From Lutacidiplasma sp035504395 (lineage in GTDB: Archaea > Thermoplasmatota > Thermoplasmata > Lutacidiplasmatales > UBA184): 64,000 bases of DNA. Made by a program: the position numbers and the translations under genes. Every line of letters starts with the position of its first letter. Position 1 is the first letter of the stretch. The stretch is taken from positions 1 to 64,000 of the forward strand of contig DATJRX010000032.1 of assembly GCA_035504395.1 (NCBI GenBank), written 5' to 3'. Shown here in pieces: positions 6,862 to 14,973 of this stretch. The notes beneath the pieces are model-generated. The model searched no databases. It worked only from the letters and a program-made list of their open reading frames with translations, and had not been told where the DNA came from.

Positions 6862-9420
6862 TTACCGACCGCGCGCCCCGGGCTCGATCGGCTCGGTCGG
6901 CGCTCCGCGGAGCACCCAGACGATCGCGCGGTCCCGACCGGCCCCGATCCGGCCGAGCGACGCCCGCACGGCCCGGGCGTGCGCAGCGGTCCCGACCACG
7001 AACAGCACGACCGCGCCCCGGGCGGCCGCCTTCGAGAGGTCGTGGCGGATCCGCTCCGCCCGGCGCGCCCCCGTCACCTCCGCCTCGACATGCACGTTCC
7101 GCCCGCCGAAGTACCGCCAGGCCCATCCGGTCCTAAGCCGGTCGATCGCTCCGGCGAGCTCCCCGGGCGCGGCGCCGGTGACGGCCGGCGGAAGCTGGTC
7201 GAGCCGCGCGTCGGGGAGCGTCGTGTCGAACCGCCCCTGCCGGAGGATCTCCATCCGGTACCCCCGCCGGGCGAGGACTCGGAACGCGGCCAGGAGGAGG
7301 CGGCGGTGCTCGGCGCTCTCGCGCGTCGCCTCGGTCGGCGCTCCGAGGCCCAGGCTCCGAGCGCCGGCGTCGGTGAGACGGACCCCGAGGGGTCCGACCT
7401 CGACCCAGCGCTCGCGCACGACGGTCGGCCAGGCGTCGCTGAGGCGGGCTGCATCGATCGGGAGCCCCGGGAGGGCGAGCGCCGCCGCGACCACCGCGCC
7501 CTCGGAGAGCGGCCTGCCGTTCTCCTCGGCCGCGAGCACCGCGAGGAGGAGCCGTTCGATGGCGTCCGACGTCCCGGCGGGGCTCGACGGGCGCGGCGGG
7601 GGCCCGAGCGCGCGCGTCCGGTCGACCTCGATCGCCCAGGACGCCATCGGGTCGGCCGGAGGGTCGGGCCCGGGCGGCACGGGCACGAGCCGGCCGGTCT
7701 CGGGATCGAGTTCGACCGCGCGTCCGACCGGCAGGTGGGGGAGGATCGCCTCGGACTCCTCCCGGGCGAGACCCAGCCAGCCGCCCGCCTCGGCCGCCGC
7801 GGGCGGCGGGACGCGGAACGCGACGAACTGCGTCGAGGCGCCGGCGGCCGCCGCGCGGAGCTCGGGCGCGAGCCGCTCGGGGTACTGGGTCGCGACGATC
7901 GCCCGAAGCCCGTACTTCCGCCCCTCGGCGAGCACCTCGGCGACCAGGCGCGGCGAGAACCCGTGGACCTCGTCGAGCACGACCAGGACCTCGCGCACCC
8001 GCGGGAGCGGCCCCTCGCCCGCGACGCCGAGGAAGGCGCGGGCGAGCAGCAGGGTACCCGCGAACGCGGCCGCCTCGGGTCCGAGCTGGGCGAGCGGGAG
8101 GCGCACCAGCACCGCGCCCGCGTCGCCGAGGATCGCCTCGAGCGGGAGGCCGCCCTCGGGCGGGGCGAGCAGCTCGGCGAGCGCCGGCACGAGGACGACC
8201 TTCGAGAGCCGCGTCGCGGCGGACCAGAGGAACTCCGGATTCCGCCGGACGACCGGCCGCAGCTCGTCGAGGAACCGGCCGAGCTCGGGGCGTCGGGTGC
8301 CGAGGCGGGCGGCGTCCCTCCGGTCCTCGCTCGTCAACAGGTCGTACAGGTCGACCAGCGTGCCGCCCGACTCGAGGACCAGGCGCACGAACGTGTCGTA
8401 GATCCGCTCGAGCCGGAAGCCCCAGTAGACATCGGTCCCGTCGGCGCTCAGGCGCTTCACCGCCGCGACCAGGACGGCCGCGATGCGGTCCTCGTCGGGC
8501 CCCCGGGGGAGTGCGGAGATGCCGGGCACGGGCGGCGCGCCCGCGTCGACCGCCACGACGCGCGCCCGGTCGCGCGGGCCGAGCCGCCCGACGACCGCCG
8601 GGGCGAGGTCGCCGTGCAGGTCGAGGACGATCGTCGCGACGCGGTCCCGGATCGCGTCGGCCGCGCGGCGGGCGAGGTACGTGGTCTTCCCCGCCCCGGA
8701 CGCCCCGAACACGACCGCGTGGCCGGTCGGCGCCCCGGTCGGGGTCGGGACGGTGGGCGCCCGCGGTTCGGCCGTCCCCGCGAGGAGGTCCGCGTCCCCC
8801 CGGCGCCACGCGTCCCCCGCGAGGTCCGCGATCCGGCGCTCCCGCCAGCGCCGTCGGGCGGCGAACCCGGCGCGGTAGCGCACGGTCGTGGCCAGGCCCT
8901 CCCCCGACCACTCGCGCGCGAGGGCCCGCCCCACGTCCGCGAGCCGCGCGGCACCGGCGACCGGGTCGGCCGCCGCGAACCGGAAGCGGCGCGCGGCGTA
9001 CAGCCCCCCGTGGCGCCCGCGCAGCCAGAACGTCTGCACGGCGAGCCAATCCCCCCCGGCGAGCCGCTCCGAGATCGCGGGCGGGTCGAGCGGGACGGGA
9101 TCGCCGCGGTCGCGCCCCGCGTCCGCGCCCGGGACGATCGACCCGATGCGGTCGAACGCGAGGCCGATCGGCTCGGGCGCGCGGCGCGCCGGGACCGGCG
9201 CCGGGAGCCCGAGCGGTCCCGGGCTCGCGTCGGCGGCCGCGCGGACGAGGGCGCCCGGGCGGACCGTCACCCACGGCCGCGGGTCGGCGCCCTCGTGCTC
9301 GAGGACCGCGCCCGCCGGCGCCGGCGCGGCGGCGATCTCGTGCGCGAGCGCGCGGTAGAAGATCCGGCGGAGGCGGTAGGGCGCGTCGACGCGCAGGCTC
9401 GCGCAGTCAGACGGCGGCAC
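6862..9420 (-). CDS. HerA/VirB4-like P-loop ATPase with winged-helix and unknown C-terminal domain
   Basis: An 852-residue protein. Residues 1-230 are a poorly conserved N-terminal domain. Walker A GASGAGKTT is at 239-247, Walker B VLVVLDEVH at 478-486, and ATQYPE at 510-515 provides the glutamine seen in the HerA/FtsK/VirB4 clade of DNA-pumping hexameric ATPases. A loop RRNPEFLWSAATRL precedes it. Beyond residue 600 a helical winged-helix-like region leads to a last domain with a YFGGRNVHVEAEV strand, which resembles the end of proteins joining a HerA motor to a nuclease-like fold, but I see no clear catalytic triad. It overlaps the upstream 104-residue gene by 14 bases. It could move or process DNA; its target is unknown. 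Confidence 0.72.
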   Translation of the reverse strand: MPPSDCASLRVDAPYRLRRIFYRALAHEIAAAPAPAGAVLEHEGADPRPWVTVRPGALVRAAADASPGPLGLPAPVPARRAPEPIGLAFDRIGSIVPGADAGRDRGDPVPLDPPAISERLAGGDWLAVQTFWLRGRHGGLYAARRFRFAAADPVAGAARLADVGRALAREWSGEGLATTVRYRAGFAARRRWRERRIADLAGDAWRRGDADLLAGTAEPRAPTVPTPTGAPTGHAVVFGASGAGKTTYLARRAADAIRDRVATIVLDLHGDLAPAVVGRLGPRDRARVVAVDAGAPPVPGISALPRGPDEDRIAAVLVAAVKRLSADGTDVYWGFRLERIYDTFVRLVLESGGTLVDLYDLLTSEDRRDAARLGTRRPELGRFLDELRPVVRRNPEFLWSAATRLSKVVLVPALAELLAPPEGGLPLEAILGDAGAVLVRLPLAQLGPEAAAFAGTLLLARAFLGVAGEGPLPRVREVLVVLDEVHGFSPRLVAEVLAEGRKYGLRAIVATQYPERLAPELRAAAAGASTQFVAFRVPPPAAAEAGGWLGLAREESEAILPHLPVGRAVELDPETGRLVPVPPGPDPPADPMASWAIEVDRTRALGPPPRPSSPAGTSDAIERLLLAVLAAEENGRPLSEGAVVAAALALPGLPIDAARLSDAWPTVVRERWVEVGPLGVRLTDAGARSLGLGAPTEATRESAEHRRLLLAAFRVLARRGYRMEILRQGRFDTTLPDARLDQLPPAVTGAAPGELAGAIDRLRTGWAWRYFGGRNVHVEAEVTGARRAERIRHDLSKAAARGAVVLFVVGTAAHARAVRASLGRIGAGRDRAIVWVLRGAPTEPIEPGARGR

Positions 9421-9721
9421 GTCGGGCCTCCGCGCGCGCGATGGCGTCGAGCCGGTCGATCTCGTGCGCGAGCGCGGGGAGGCCGTTCACGCGCGCGAAC
9501 GCGCGCAGGCGGTCGGTCCCGACGGCGTGGCGCACCGCGCGGTCGTACTCCCAGAGGCGCACGGTCCAGAGCGTGCGGCCGTCCGGGAACAGGTAGAGCC
9601 GGGCGCGGGGGCGATACGGTCCGGCGATCGGGAGCCGCAGCTCGCCGATGGCGCGGACGCGTCGGGTCGTTCGGCGGGGAATCGGTTGGGCGACGTCGCA
9701 TTCGATGCCAGATGCATCCAC
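9407..9721 (-). CDS. Small unknown protein overlapping the HerA-like gene
   Basis: A 104-residue protein that I do not recognise. It has a beta-rich middle (ELRLPIAGPYRPRARLYLF, then TLWTVRLWEYDR) and a helical C-terminus. There is no signal peptide or cysteine motif. It starts at a GTG at 9721 and its last 14 bases overlap the start of the HerA-like gene, so the two are probably translated together. The context makes it a candidate partner or adaptor of the ATPase. A weak AT-rich element (TTTGTGAA read on the minus strand near 9730) precedes it. Confidence 0.55.
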   Translation of the reverse strand: MDASGIECDVAQPIPRRTTRRVRAIGELRLPIAGPYRPRARLYLFPDGRTLWTVRLWEYDRAVRHAVGTDRLRAFARVNGLPALAHEIDRLDAIARAEARRAAV

Positions 9722-10244
9722 GGTCGTTCACAAACCCTCCCGCCGCCGCCGAGCCTGCGGACGGTGGGGTTCGGTCGGGGTGCGGCGGGGTCCCGTCGCA
9801 CCGGCGCGGTCGCCCGCCCTCGGACGGCTCGCCCGCGGCCGGACCACCGCGGAGGAACGAGGGACGGGGGTCCGGCGCGAGCGCCGGGAAGTCCGCTAGC
9901 GCGACGGCGCGCCCAACCACTGCGCGAGCGCTCGGCGGAACCGGCCGGGCGTTCGCTGGGGGCGGGCGGCCGGGAAGGACCCGTTCTCCTTCGCGGCGAC
10001 GCCGGGCGTCAGCGGGTTAGGGTCGATCGCTCGGTCGGCGTTCGGCCTCGATCGGAACGATCGGGGGCGGCGACCGATGCGAGGACCCGGGTTCGGGTCA
10101 GGCCGGCGTCGGATTCGGTCGGAAGGTTCCCGCGGGCGATCGAGGGGGGAACGGTTCGGGACCGGTGGGGCGGCGCGCAGCCTCGCATTCGCCCGGCCCA
10201 GGCGGCGCCGGAGGTCGGCGCTTCCGCCCCCGCGGTCGATGAAC
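9722..10244. other. Intergenic stretch with no gene seen
   Basis: About 520 bases between the small HerA partner gene and the hairpin element. Open frames here are long only because of the GC content; none begins with a plausible promoter or ribosome site and their translations are arginine/proline-rich shadows. I see no tRNA, no direct repeat array and no terminal inverted repeats of an insertion sequence. Confidence 0.5.
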
Positions 10245-10360
10245 GCTGAGGAGAAAGATCGGACGCCCCGAGAGGTTGTGGAAGGACCCCTCGCACGCCC
10301 AGGACACGGTGCTGTCCTCTGGGGGCGATGTGAAGGGGTCCTTCCGGGGGTGGTTGCAAC
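10245..10360 (-). ncRNA. Candidate small structured RNA with long hairpin
   Basis: A near-perfect stem-loop occupies 10280-10345. GGAAGGACCCCT (10280-10291) pairs exactly with AGGGGTCCTTCC (10334-10345). Inside, CGCA/TGTG, CGCCC/GGGCG and AGGACA (10301-10306)/TGTCCT (10313-10318) continue the stem with two single-base bulges and a short side bulge, closing on a six-base loop. CCCCG at 10266 can pair with CGGGG after 10345 as an outer stem. On the minus strand a TATA-like TCAAATACG (10378-10386) lies upstream, and a T-rich run CTTTCTCCT lies near 10250 downstream, which together bound a transcript of about 110 bases. It is not a tRNA, RNase P or SRP RNA. It could instead be a 3' structure of the upstream HxlR gene. 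Confidence 0.45.
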
Positions 10361-10430
10361 CCAACGAGGGGGTGCACCGTATTTGAGGCGGGAACCGGGA
10401 GGTCGCGGAACGCCCCCGCGCGCGGCCGTT

Positions 10431-10904
10431 TCAGCGCGCGCGGGCGGGTTCGGCCGGCACGATCCGCGGGAGCTCGCCCTGGATCGCCGGCGTGCGGCGG
10501 CTCGAGGCGCGGGAGGTCGCGGCGTGCCGCGGGAGGAGCCAGCGCTCGCCCCACGCCCTCAGCTCGCGGGCCGCGGGCGCGAGGCCGAGGCCCATCTCGG
10601 TCAGCGAGTAGACGACCGAGAACGGGCGGGTGCTGACGACCGTGCGCTGCACGACGCCCTGGGACTCGAGGAACTTGAGGGTCGCGCTCAGCGTCTTCGC
10701 GTTGAGCCGCGGGTTCGACTTCAGGATCTCGCTGAACCGCTGGGGTCCCTCGAGCAGACGGTGGACGATCGCGAGCCGCCACTCCGTGCCGATGACCCCG
10801 ACCGCCGCGAGCACGGGGCACAGGCTCCGGCCCTCGGCGCTCTCGCAGCTGTCGCTCCCCGCGGCCGAGGACCCGGGTCCGCGATGGGTGCGATCGATCT
10901 CCAT
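10431..10904 (-). CDS. HxlR-family winged-helix transcriptional regulator
   Basis: A 157-residue DNA-binding regulator. After an N-terminal tail comes the HxlR domain: CPVLAAVGVIGTEWRLAIV, then the winged helix with RFSEILKSNPRLNAKTLSATL (the motif 'F-x-E-L-x-x-x-x-x-I-S-x-x-x-L') and the wing YSLTEMGLGLAPAARELRAW. A single cysteine (about residue 27) starts the domain, the position used for redox or aldehyde sensing in some members. I chose ATG 10904 because a TATA box (GATTAAATAG, minus-strand CTATTTAATC) is centred 38 bases upstream. A 7-base inverted repeat lies just upstream of this box and may be its own operator. Confidence 0.85.
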   Translation of the reverse strand: MEIDRTHRGPGSSAAGSDSCESAEGRSLCPVLAAVGVIGTEWRLAIVHRLLEGPQRFSEILKSNPRLNAKTLSATLKFLESQGVVQRTVVSTRPFSVVYSLTEMGLGLAPAARELRAWGERWLLPRHAATSRASSRRTPAIQGELPRIVPAEPARAR

Positions 10905-10937
10905 CCTGGTCGCCTCGATCGTCCTAGGCCCGCGGAG

Positions 10938-10947
10938 GATTAAATAG
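10938..10947 (-). promoter_or_regulatory. TATA box of the HxlR regulator gene
   Basis: CTATTTAATC on the minus strand, the only AT-rich stretch in this gap. With a start of transcription about 26 bases downstream the leader would be about 10 bases. Confidence 0.6.
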
Positions 10948-10979
10948 TTACGGCATGAAAGTAGGTGAAAATCCGTAAC
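10947..10979. promoter_or_regulatory. Inverted repeat, candidate HxlR operator
   Basis: GTTACGG at 10947-10953 and CCGTAAC at 10973-10979 form a perfect 7-base inverted repeat with 19 bases between. It abuts the upstream side of the TATA box, where a dimeric winged-helix regulator could block or recruit TFB. Autoregulation is inference. Confidence 0.4.
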
Positions 10980-11056
10980 CGAGCGGGCGCGTCCCACCGT
11001 TCGCGCTCCGCCCCGGCGGCCCGCACCTTTTTCTCCGCGCTCGCCGGTCGGGGGCC

Positions 11057-11674
11057 ATGGCGCTGAAGCGACGCGAGGTCGAGCTGACGGTCGAGCGGCC
11101 GCTCGACCCCACGAACCCCGGCGCCGGGACCGTCCGTCTCACCGGACGGTTCGAGGGCGACGCGGACGGCCGCGCGCCGTCGCACGGGGAGCTGGCCGAC
11201 GCGCTCGATCGGCTTCGGGCCGACCTCGACGCCCTCGTCGGCGCCCCGATCGCGGCGATCCCGGTCGCCCGGCCCGATCGTGAACTGACCGAGCTCATCG
11301 AGACGTACCGCCCCCGCCAGCGCGACCTGGTGGACGCGCTGCGCGGCGACGGGGAGCTGACGGTCGGCGAGCACGAACGGCTGCTCGCCTACCTCGACGG
11401 GATCGGCGCGCGCCCACCGGGAGCGCCCTCCTCCGCACCGGCGAGCCCGCCGCCCGAGCCGACGTTCGACCGTCCGATCGCCGCGGTCCCGATCGCGGCG
11501 GACCGGTCGCCCGAGTCGGCCCGGCCGATCTCCGAGCTGCTCGAGCGCTACCAGATCACGTCGCTGAAGCAGGCCGGCGCGGTCCGGGCCCGCCGCGAGA
11601 TCTCGTTCGAGGAGTACATGGCGCTCAAGCGTCACTTCCAGCGCGACGAACCCCCGCCGCGCGCCCCGGGCTAG
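11057..11674 (+). CDS. Unknown protein with two similar helical segments (205 aa)
   Basis: I do not recognise a family. The N-terminal 60 residues are beta-rich (VELTVERPLDP, VRLTGRFEG). Two helical segments resemble each other: one begins TELIETYRPRQRDLVDALR around residue 78, the other SELLERYQITSLKQAGAV around residue 160, each followed by an acidic helix-turn (ELTVGEHERLLAYL versus EISFEEYMALKRHF). They are separated by a proline/alanine linker of about 35 residues. The segments look like small 'SHOCT-like' or three-helix units. The ATG at 11057 follows a GGGGG run. It is 12 bases upstream of the HAD gene and probably shares its transcript. Confidence 0.6.
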   Translation: MALKRREVELTVERPLDPTNPGAGTVRLTGRFEGDADGRAPSHGELADALDRLRADLDALVGAPIAAIPVARPDRELTELIETYRPRQRDLVDALRGDGELTVGEHERLLAYLDGIGARPPGAPSSAPASPPPEPTFDRPIAAVPIAADRSPESARPISELLERYQITSLKQAGAVRARREISFEEYMALKRHFQRDEPPPRAPG

Positions 11675-11686
11675 CGAGGCGAGCGG

Positions 11687-12400
11687 ATGGGCCCCGTCTC
11701 CGCCCCCGCCGCGCCGACGGGGATCCGCGCGATCCTCCTGGACTACGGCGGAACGCTCGTCAGCGGCACCCCGGATCCGTACCCGGTCTGGGCGCCGGTG
11801 CTCGCGGCCCGCGGACTCTCCCTCGACCGCGCGGGCTGGGAGGGCGCGAACGATCGCGCGCTCGCCCGTCTCGGACACCTGATGTACCGCACGGTCGGGG
11901 AGCGGCCGACGTTCTGGGACCGCGTGCACGCCGCGACGCTCGAGGAGCTCGGCGTGGCGGACCCCGGCGGGGCGATCGTGGCGGCGCTGCACGACGCCGC
12001 CACGTCGCCGACGGAGCGCCCGCCGTTCCCCGAGACCGAGGCGGTGCTGCGCGAGTTGCGGGGGCTCGGGCTCTCCCTCCATGTCGTCTCGAACAGCACC
12101 GACTACCTCGTCGAGGCGATCGACCGCCTCGGGTGGCGGGACCGGTTCGACTCGCTGACGTACTCCCAGGAGGCCGGGGCGGAGAAGCCGGACCGGCGGG
12201 TGTTCGAGCTGGCGCTCCGGCGGGCCGGGGTCCCGCCGGGCGCGGCGCTGCACGTCGGCGACACCTGGGGGGCCGACTACGAGGGCGCCCGGGCCGCCGG
12301 CCTCAACGCCGCGTGGCTCAGCCGCGACGGGCGCGCCCCGCCCGAGCCCGCGACGACCGTCCGGGACCTGACGGGGATCCGCGCGCTCCTCGGGCGGTGA
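11687..12400 (+). CDS. HAD-superfamily hydrolase (phosphatase/dehalogenase-like)
   Basis: A 237-residue HAD protein with all four motifs. Motif I is LLDYGGTL, with the nucleophile Asp and Gly in place of the second Asp, as in many archaeal and dehalogenase-like members. Motif II is HVVSNSTDY, motif III is the Lys in GAEKPDRRVF, and motif IV is HVGDTWGADYEGARAAG with the metal-binding Asp residues. A helical cap (residues 28-100) makes it subfamily I. The loss of the second Asp in motif I argues against a classic phosphatase with leaving-group acid catalysis by that residue. The substrate is unknown. The stop lies 15 bases before the convergent kinase-like gene's stop. Confidence 0.82.
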   Translation: MGPVSAPAAPTGIRAILLDYGGTLVSGTPDPYPVWAPVLAARGLSLDRAGWEGANDRALARLGHLMYRTVGERPTFWDRVHAATLEELGVADPGGAIVAALHDAATSPTERPPFPETEAVLRELRGLGLSLHVVSNSTDYLVEAIDRLGWRDRFDSLTYSQEAGAEKPDRRVFELALRRAGVPPGAALHVGDTWGADYEGARAAGLNAAWLSRDGRAPPEPATTVRDLTGIRALLGR

Positions 12401-12415
12401 GCGCCCGGCCGCGCG

Positions 12416-13756
12416 TCAGCCCCCGGCGGTCTCGGCCGGCTTCGGGTACGCCACCATCGCGAGGCACCCCACGTCGGTGATGCCGCGCCGCATCCGGACC
12501 GCCCGCGCCCGACCGGGCGCGACCGTCGCGTCGGGATCGGTCGGCGCGCCGATCACCGCGCCCGGCGGGAAGCTCGGCGAACCGATCTCCCCGGACGTGC
12601 GGAACAGCCCGACGCTCGTCTCGCGGCGACGGAGCAGTCCGGCCGCCTCCGTGAGGAACGCGCCGAGGGCCGGACCCTCGTCGACCCCCTCGGGCAGCCC
12701 GAGCGTCGCCATGCTGAACGTCGCGACGCCCTTCGTCCGGCTCTCGGGGGTGATCCGCTCCGCGACGAACAGATCCTCGGACCGGGCGAGGCACCGGCGC
12801 GCGGTCTCCTCGGGGGACTCCCGGAGCTGGAGGAACGCGAGCCGGGACGTCCACCCCTTGTCGAACACCGCGTCGGCCGCGGCCTGCAGCGCGTCGGACG
12901 GCGACGCGACGACCACGGGACGCGCGACGCGCTCCCGCGGCGGGGCCGCCCCGCCCGGCAGCAGCGGCCCGGCCGCGTCGACCTCCCACGCCTCCGCCGG
13001 GACCGCGGCCGCTTTCCCGATCCGTTGGACGATCGCCCGCGCTTCGGTCCGCTCGGCCGGGTCGACGGCCCGGGTGGGGCCGCCGCCGAGGACGGCCGCC
13101 CCGTCGCCCCGCTCGACGACGAACGTCGCCACGTCGGCCCGGGTCGTGGCCTGCGCGAGGCGGCCCCCGACCGCCCCGGTGCCGAGCACCCGCGCGAGGA
13201 GACCGACCTCCCGGCCGGTGGCCCCGCGCTCGTGGGCCCCGCGGGTCAGCGCCTCGAACTCGGCCGGCCCGAGACCGGCGGGCGGCGTCGCGAGCGCGCG
13301 GAGGGCGCCCGGCGAGAGGAGCACGAGCAGGAGGTCCTGCTCCGTGAGGTCGCGCGCGATCTCGAGCGCGGCGTCCGAGACCGCCTGAGCCTCGGGGGTG
13401 CCCGGATATCCGGGCGGCACGGCGATCCCCTGGAACGGGATCTCGGCCGGCACCGGCTCGGGTCCGGCGAGGAAGCCCTGCGTGAGCCGGTTCCCGATCG
13501 CGTGGAGGGCGGCGAGCGCCATCGAGTTCGCGGCGTTCCCCGCCGCGACGAACGCGATCTCGCGGTAGCGGCCGTCGGCGACGAACCGGTTCCCGACCCG
13601 CAGCGTCCCGGACTCCCGGCGCAGCGCGAGCCGGACCGCGTGGTAGGCATCGGCGGCGGTCACCGCCGCACGGAAGGCGATCGCGTGGATCGGGTCCGGG
13701 CCCTTCGGATCCGGCTCGCCCGGCGGGAACGGGTCCCAGGGGAAGGCGCCGATCAC
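12416..13756 (-). CDS. Glycerate 2-kinase-like protein (DUF4147/MOFRL family), divergent
   Basis: A 446-residue protein with the layout of class II glycerate kinases: AFRAAVTAADAYHAVRLAL at the N-terminus, then a nucleotide-binding segment FVAAGNAANSMALAAL, LLLVLLSPGALRALATP, and the linker to a C-terminal MOFRL-like domain near GLFRTSGEIGSPSF. Key positions differ from the family. The Lys of GAGKAA is Asn, the glycine-rich S-G-G-G-S-A loop is SPGALRA, and the VRKHLSxIKGGRLA lysines are missing in VGLLARVLGTGAVGGRLA. It may therefore not phosphorylate glycerate. Start is GTG at 13756. It is the last gene of the operon with the flavoprotein dehydrogenase, 50 bases after it. Confidence 0.6.
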   Translation of the reverse strand: MIGAFPWDPFPPGEPDPKGPDPIHAIAFRAAVTAADAYHAVRLALRRESGTLRVGNRFVADGRYREIAFVAAGNAANSMALAALHAIGNRLTQGFLAGPEPVPAEIPFQGIAVPPGYPGTPEAQAVSDAALEIARDLTEQDLLLVLLSPGALRALATPPAGLGPAEFEALTRGAHERGATGREVGLLARVLGTGAVGGRLAQATTRADVATFVVERGDGAAVLGGGPTRAVDPAERTEARAIVQRIGKAAAVPAEAWEVDAAGPLLPGGAAPPRERVARPVVVASPSDALQAAADAVFDKGWTSRLAFLQLRESPEETARRCLARSEDLFVAERITPESRTKGVATFSMATLGLPEGVDEGPALGAFLTEAAGLLRRRETSVGLFRTSGEIGSPSFPPGAVIGAPTDPDATVAPGRARAVRMRRGITDVGCLAMVAYPKPAETAGG

Positions 13757-13806
13757 GGTCCGCGGGAGCGGGGGCCCCCGTCAAGAGGATGACGGCGGCC
13801 CGCCGC

Positions 13807-14973
13807 TCAACCGAGCTGGAGCCGCTCGGGCGCCGCGGCGCGCCCGGGGCCGAGGAACCGGCCCGGCGCGAAGGCGGCCGGGTCGAGGTCGGTCGGCTCG
13901 CCAAGCGCGGCGCGGGCGATCCGCTGGGACGCGGCCGGCGCGAGCATGAACCCGTGGCCCCCGAACCCGTTCGCCTGCACGAAGCCGCGGAGCCGCGGGT
14001 CCTCGCCGATGATCGGGAGGCCGTCCGGCGTGTCGTCGTAGAACCCCGACCAGGCCCGGAGGATCCCGACCGACGCGAGACGGGGCAGGAGCCGGACGAG
14101 CGCCCGCGACATCGTCCGAAGGAACTCGGGCGAGCTCGGCATCCCCGCGGCGGTGCCGGCGGGATGCGGGACCGTGACCCCGCCGACGATCTCCCCCCGC
14201 ATCGTCTGGCTGAGGTACAGCCCGTCCGAGGGCCGGACCACCATCGGGTCGAGGAACGGCTTCATCGGCTCCGTCGCGAGGATCTCGTGGCGCGTCGGCG
14301 AGTTCGGGGTCTCGAGGCCCGCCCGGCGCGAGAGCTCGGCCGACCAGCCGCCGGCGGCGTTGACGACCACCCCGGTCTCCACGCGGCCGCGCGACGTGAC
14401 GACCCCGGCCACACGGCCGTCGCGGGCCTCGACGCCCGTCACCTCGACCCCGAGGGCGACCTCGATGCCCCGCGCCCGGACGTCCTCGTAGAGGCCCCAG
14501 ATCGCCGGGAACGGGTAGAGGATCCCGTCGCTGGCGAGGTACGACCCTCCGACGGCCACGCCCGGCGCGAGGCCCGGTACCAGCGCCGCGACGCCCGCCG
14601 CATCGAGCATCTGGGAGGGGAGGTCCTCGGAGCGGACCAGGTCGTGCACCGTCCGCAGCCGGGCGAGCTCGACCGCGGTCTCCGCGAGGAACAGGTAGCC
14701 GGACTGGCGGAACCAGAGGTTGTAGCCGAACTCGCTCCCGAAGCGGCGGTAGGCTCGGACCGACTCGCGGGCCAGCCGCACGGTCGCGCGCGTCTCCCAC
14801 TGCTGCCGGACGCCGCCCCCGTTCCGGCCCGAGGCGCCGCTCGAGAGGAAGCCGCGGTCCACCACCAGGATCGGTCCGGCCCCCGCGGCGGCGAGGTGGT
14901 GCGCCGTGTAGAGGCCGACGATCCCGGCGCCGACGACGACCGCCCGGTACTCCCGGCGGGCCGGAGCGCTCAC
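13807..14973 (-). CDS. FAD-dependent amine/imino-acid dehydrogenase, DAO family (SoxB/HcnC-like subunit)
   Basis: A 388-residue flavoprotein of the D-amino-acid oxidase fold. The FAD-binding motif is VVVGAGIVGLYTAHHLA at the N-terminus, and SSGASGRNGGGVRQQW is the region seen in sarcosine oxidase beta and glycine-oxidase-like subunits. The C-terminal block VQANGFGGHGFMLAP matches the family's substrate-side motif G-x-x-G-H-G-x-x-x-A-P. It starts at a GTG that overlaps the stop TGA of the upstream subunit (GTGA at 14970-14973), so the two proteins are made together. In such two-subunit enzymes the beta-type subunit oxidises the amine (sarcosine, proline, glycine or opine) and passes electrons to the partner. 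The substrate is not determined. Confidence 0.82.
   Translation of the reverse strand: MSAPARREYRAVVVGAGIVGLYTAHHLAAAGAGPILVVDRGFLSSGASGRNGGGVRQQWETRATVRLARESVRAYRRFGSEFGYNLWFRQSGYLFLAETAVELARLRTVHDLVRSEDLPSQMLDAAGVAALVPGLAPGVAVGGSYLASDGILYPFPAIWGLYEDVRARGIEVALGVEVTGVEARDGRVAGVVTSRGRVETGVVVNAAGGWSAELSRRAGLETPNSPTRHEILATEPMKPFLDPMVVRPSDGLYLSQTMRGEIVGGVTVPHPAGTAAGMPSSPEFLRTMSRALVRLLPRLASVGILRAWSGFYDDTPDGLPIIGEDPRLRGFVQANGFGGHGFMLAPAASQRIARAALGEPTDLDPAAFAPGRFLGPGRAAAPERLQLG

Noticed and set aside
10098..10364. An 88-codon minus-strand frame over the hairpin
   Set aside because: It has no promoter or ribosome site that fits, the composition is arginine/proline-rich, and the region's strong base pairing is better explained as a structured element.
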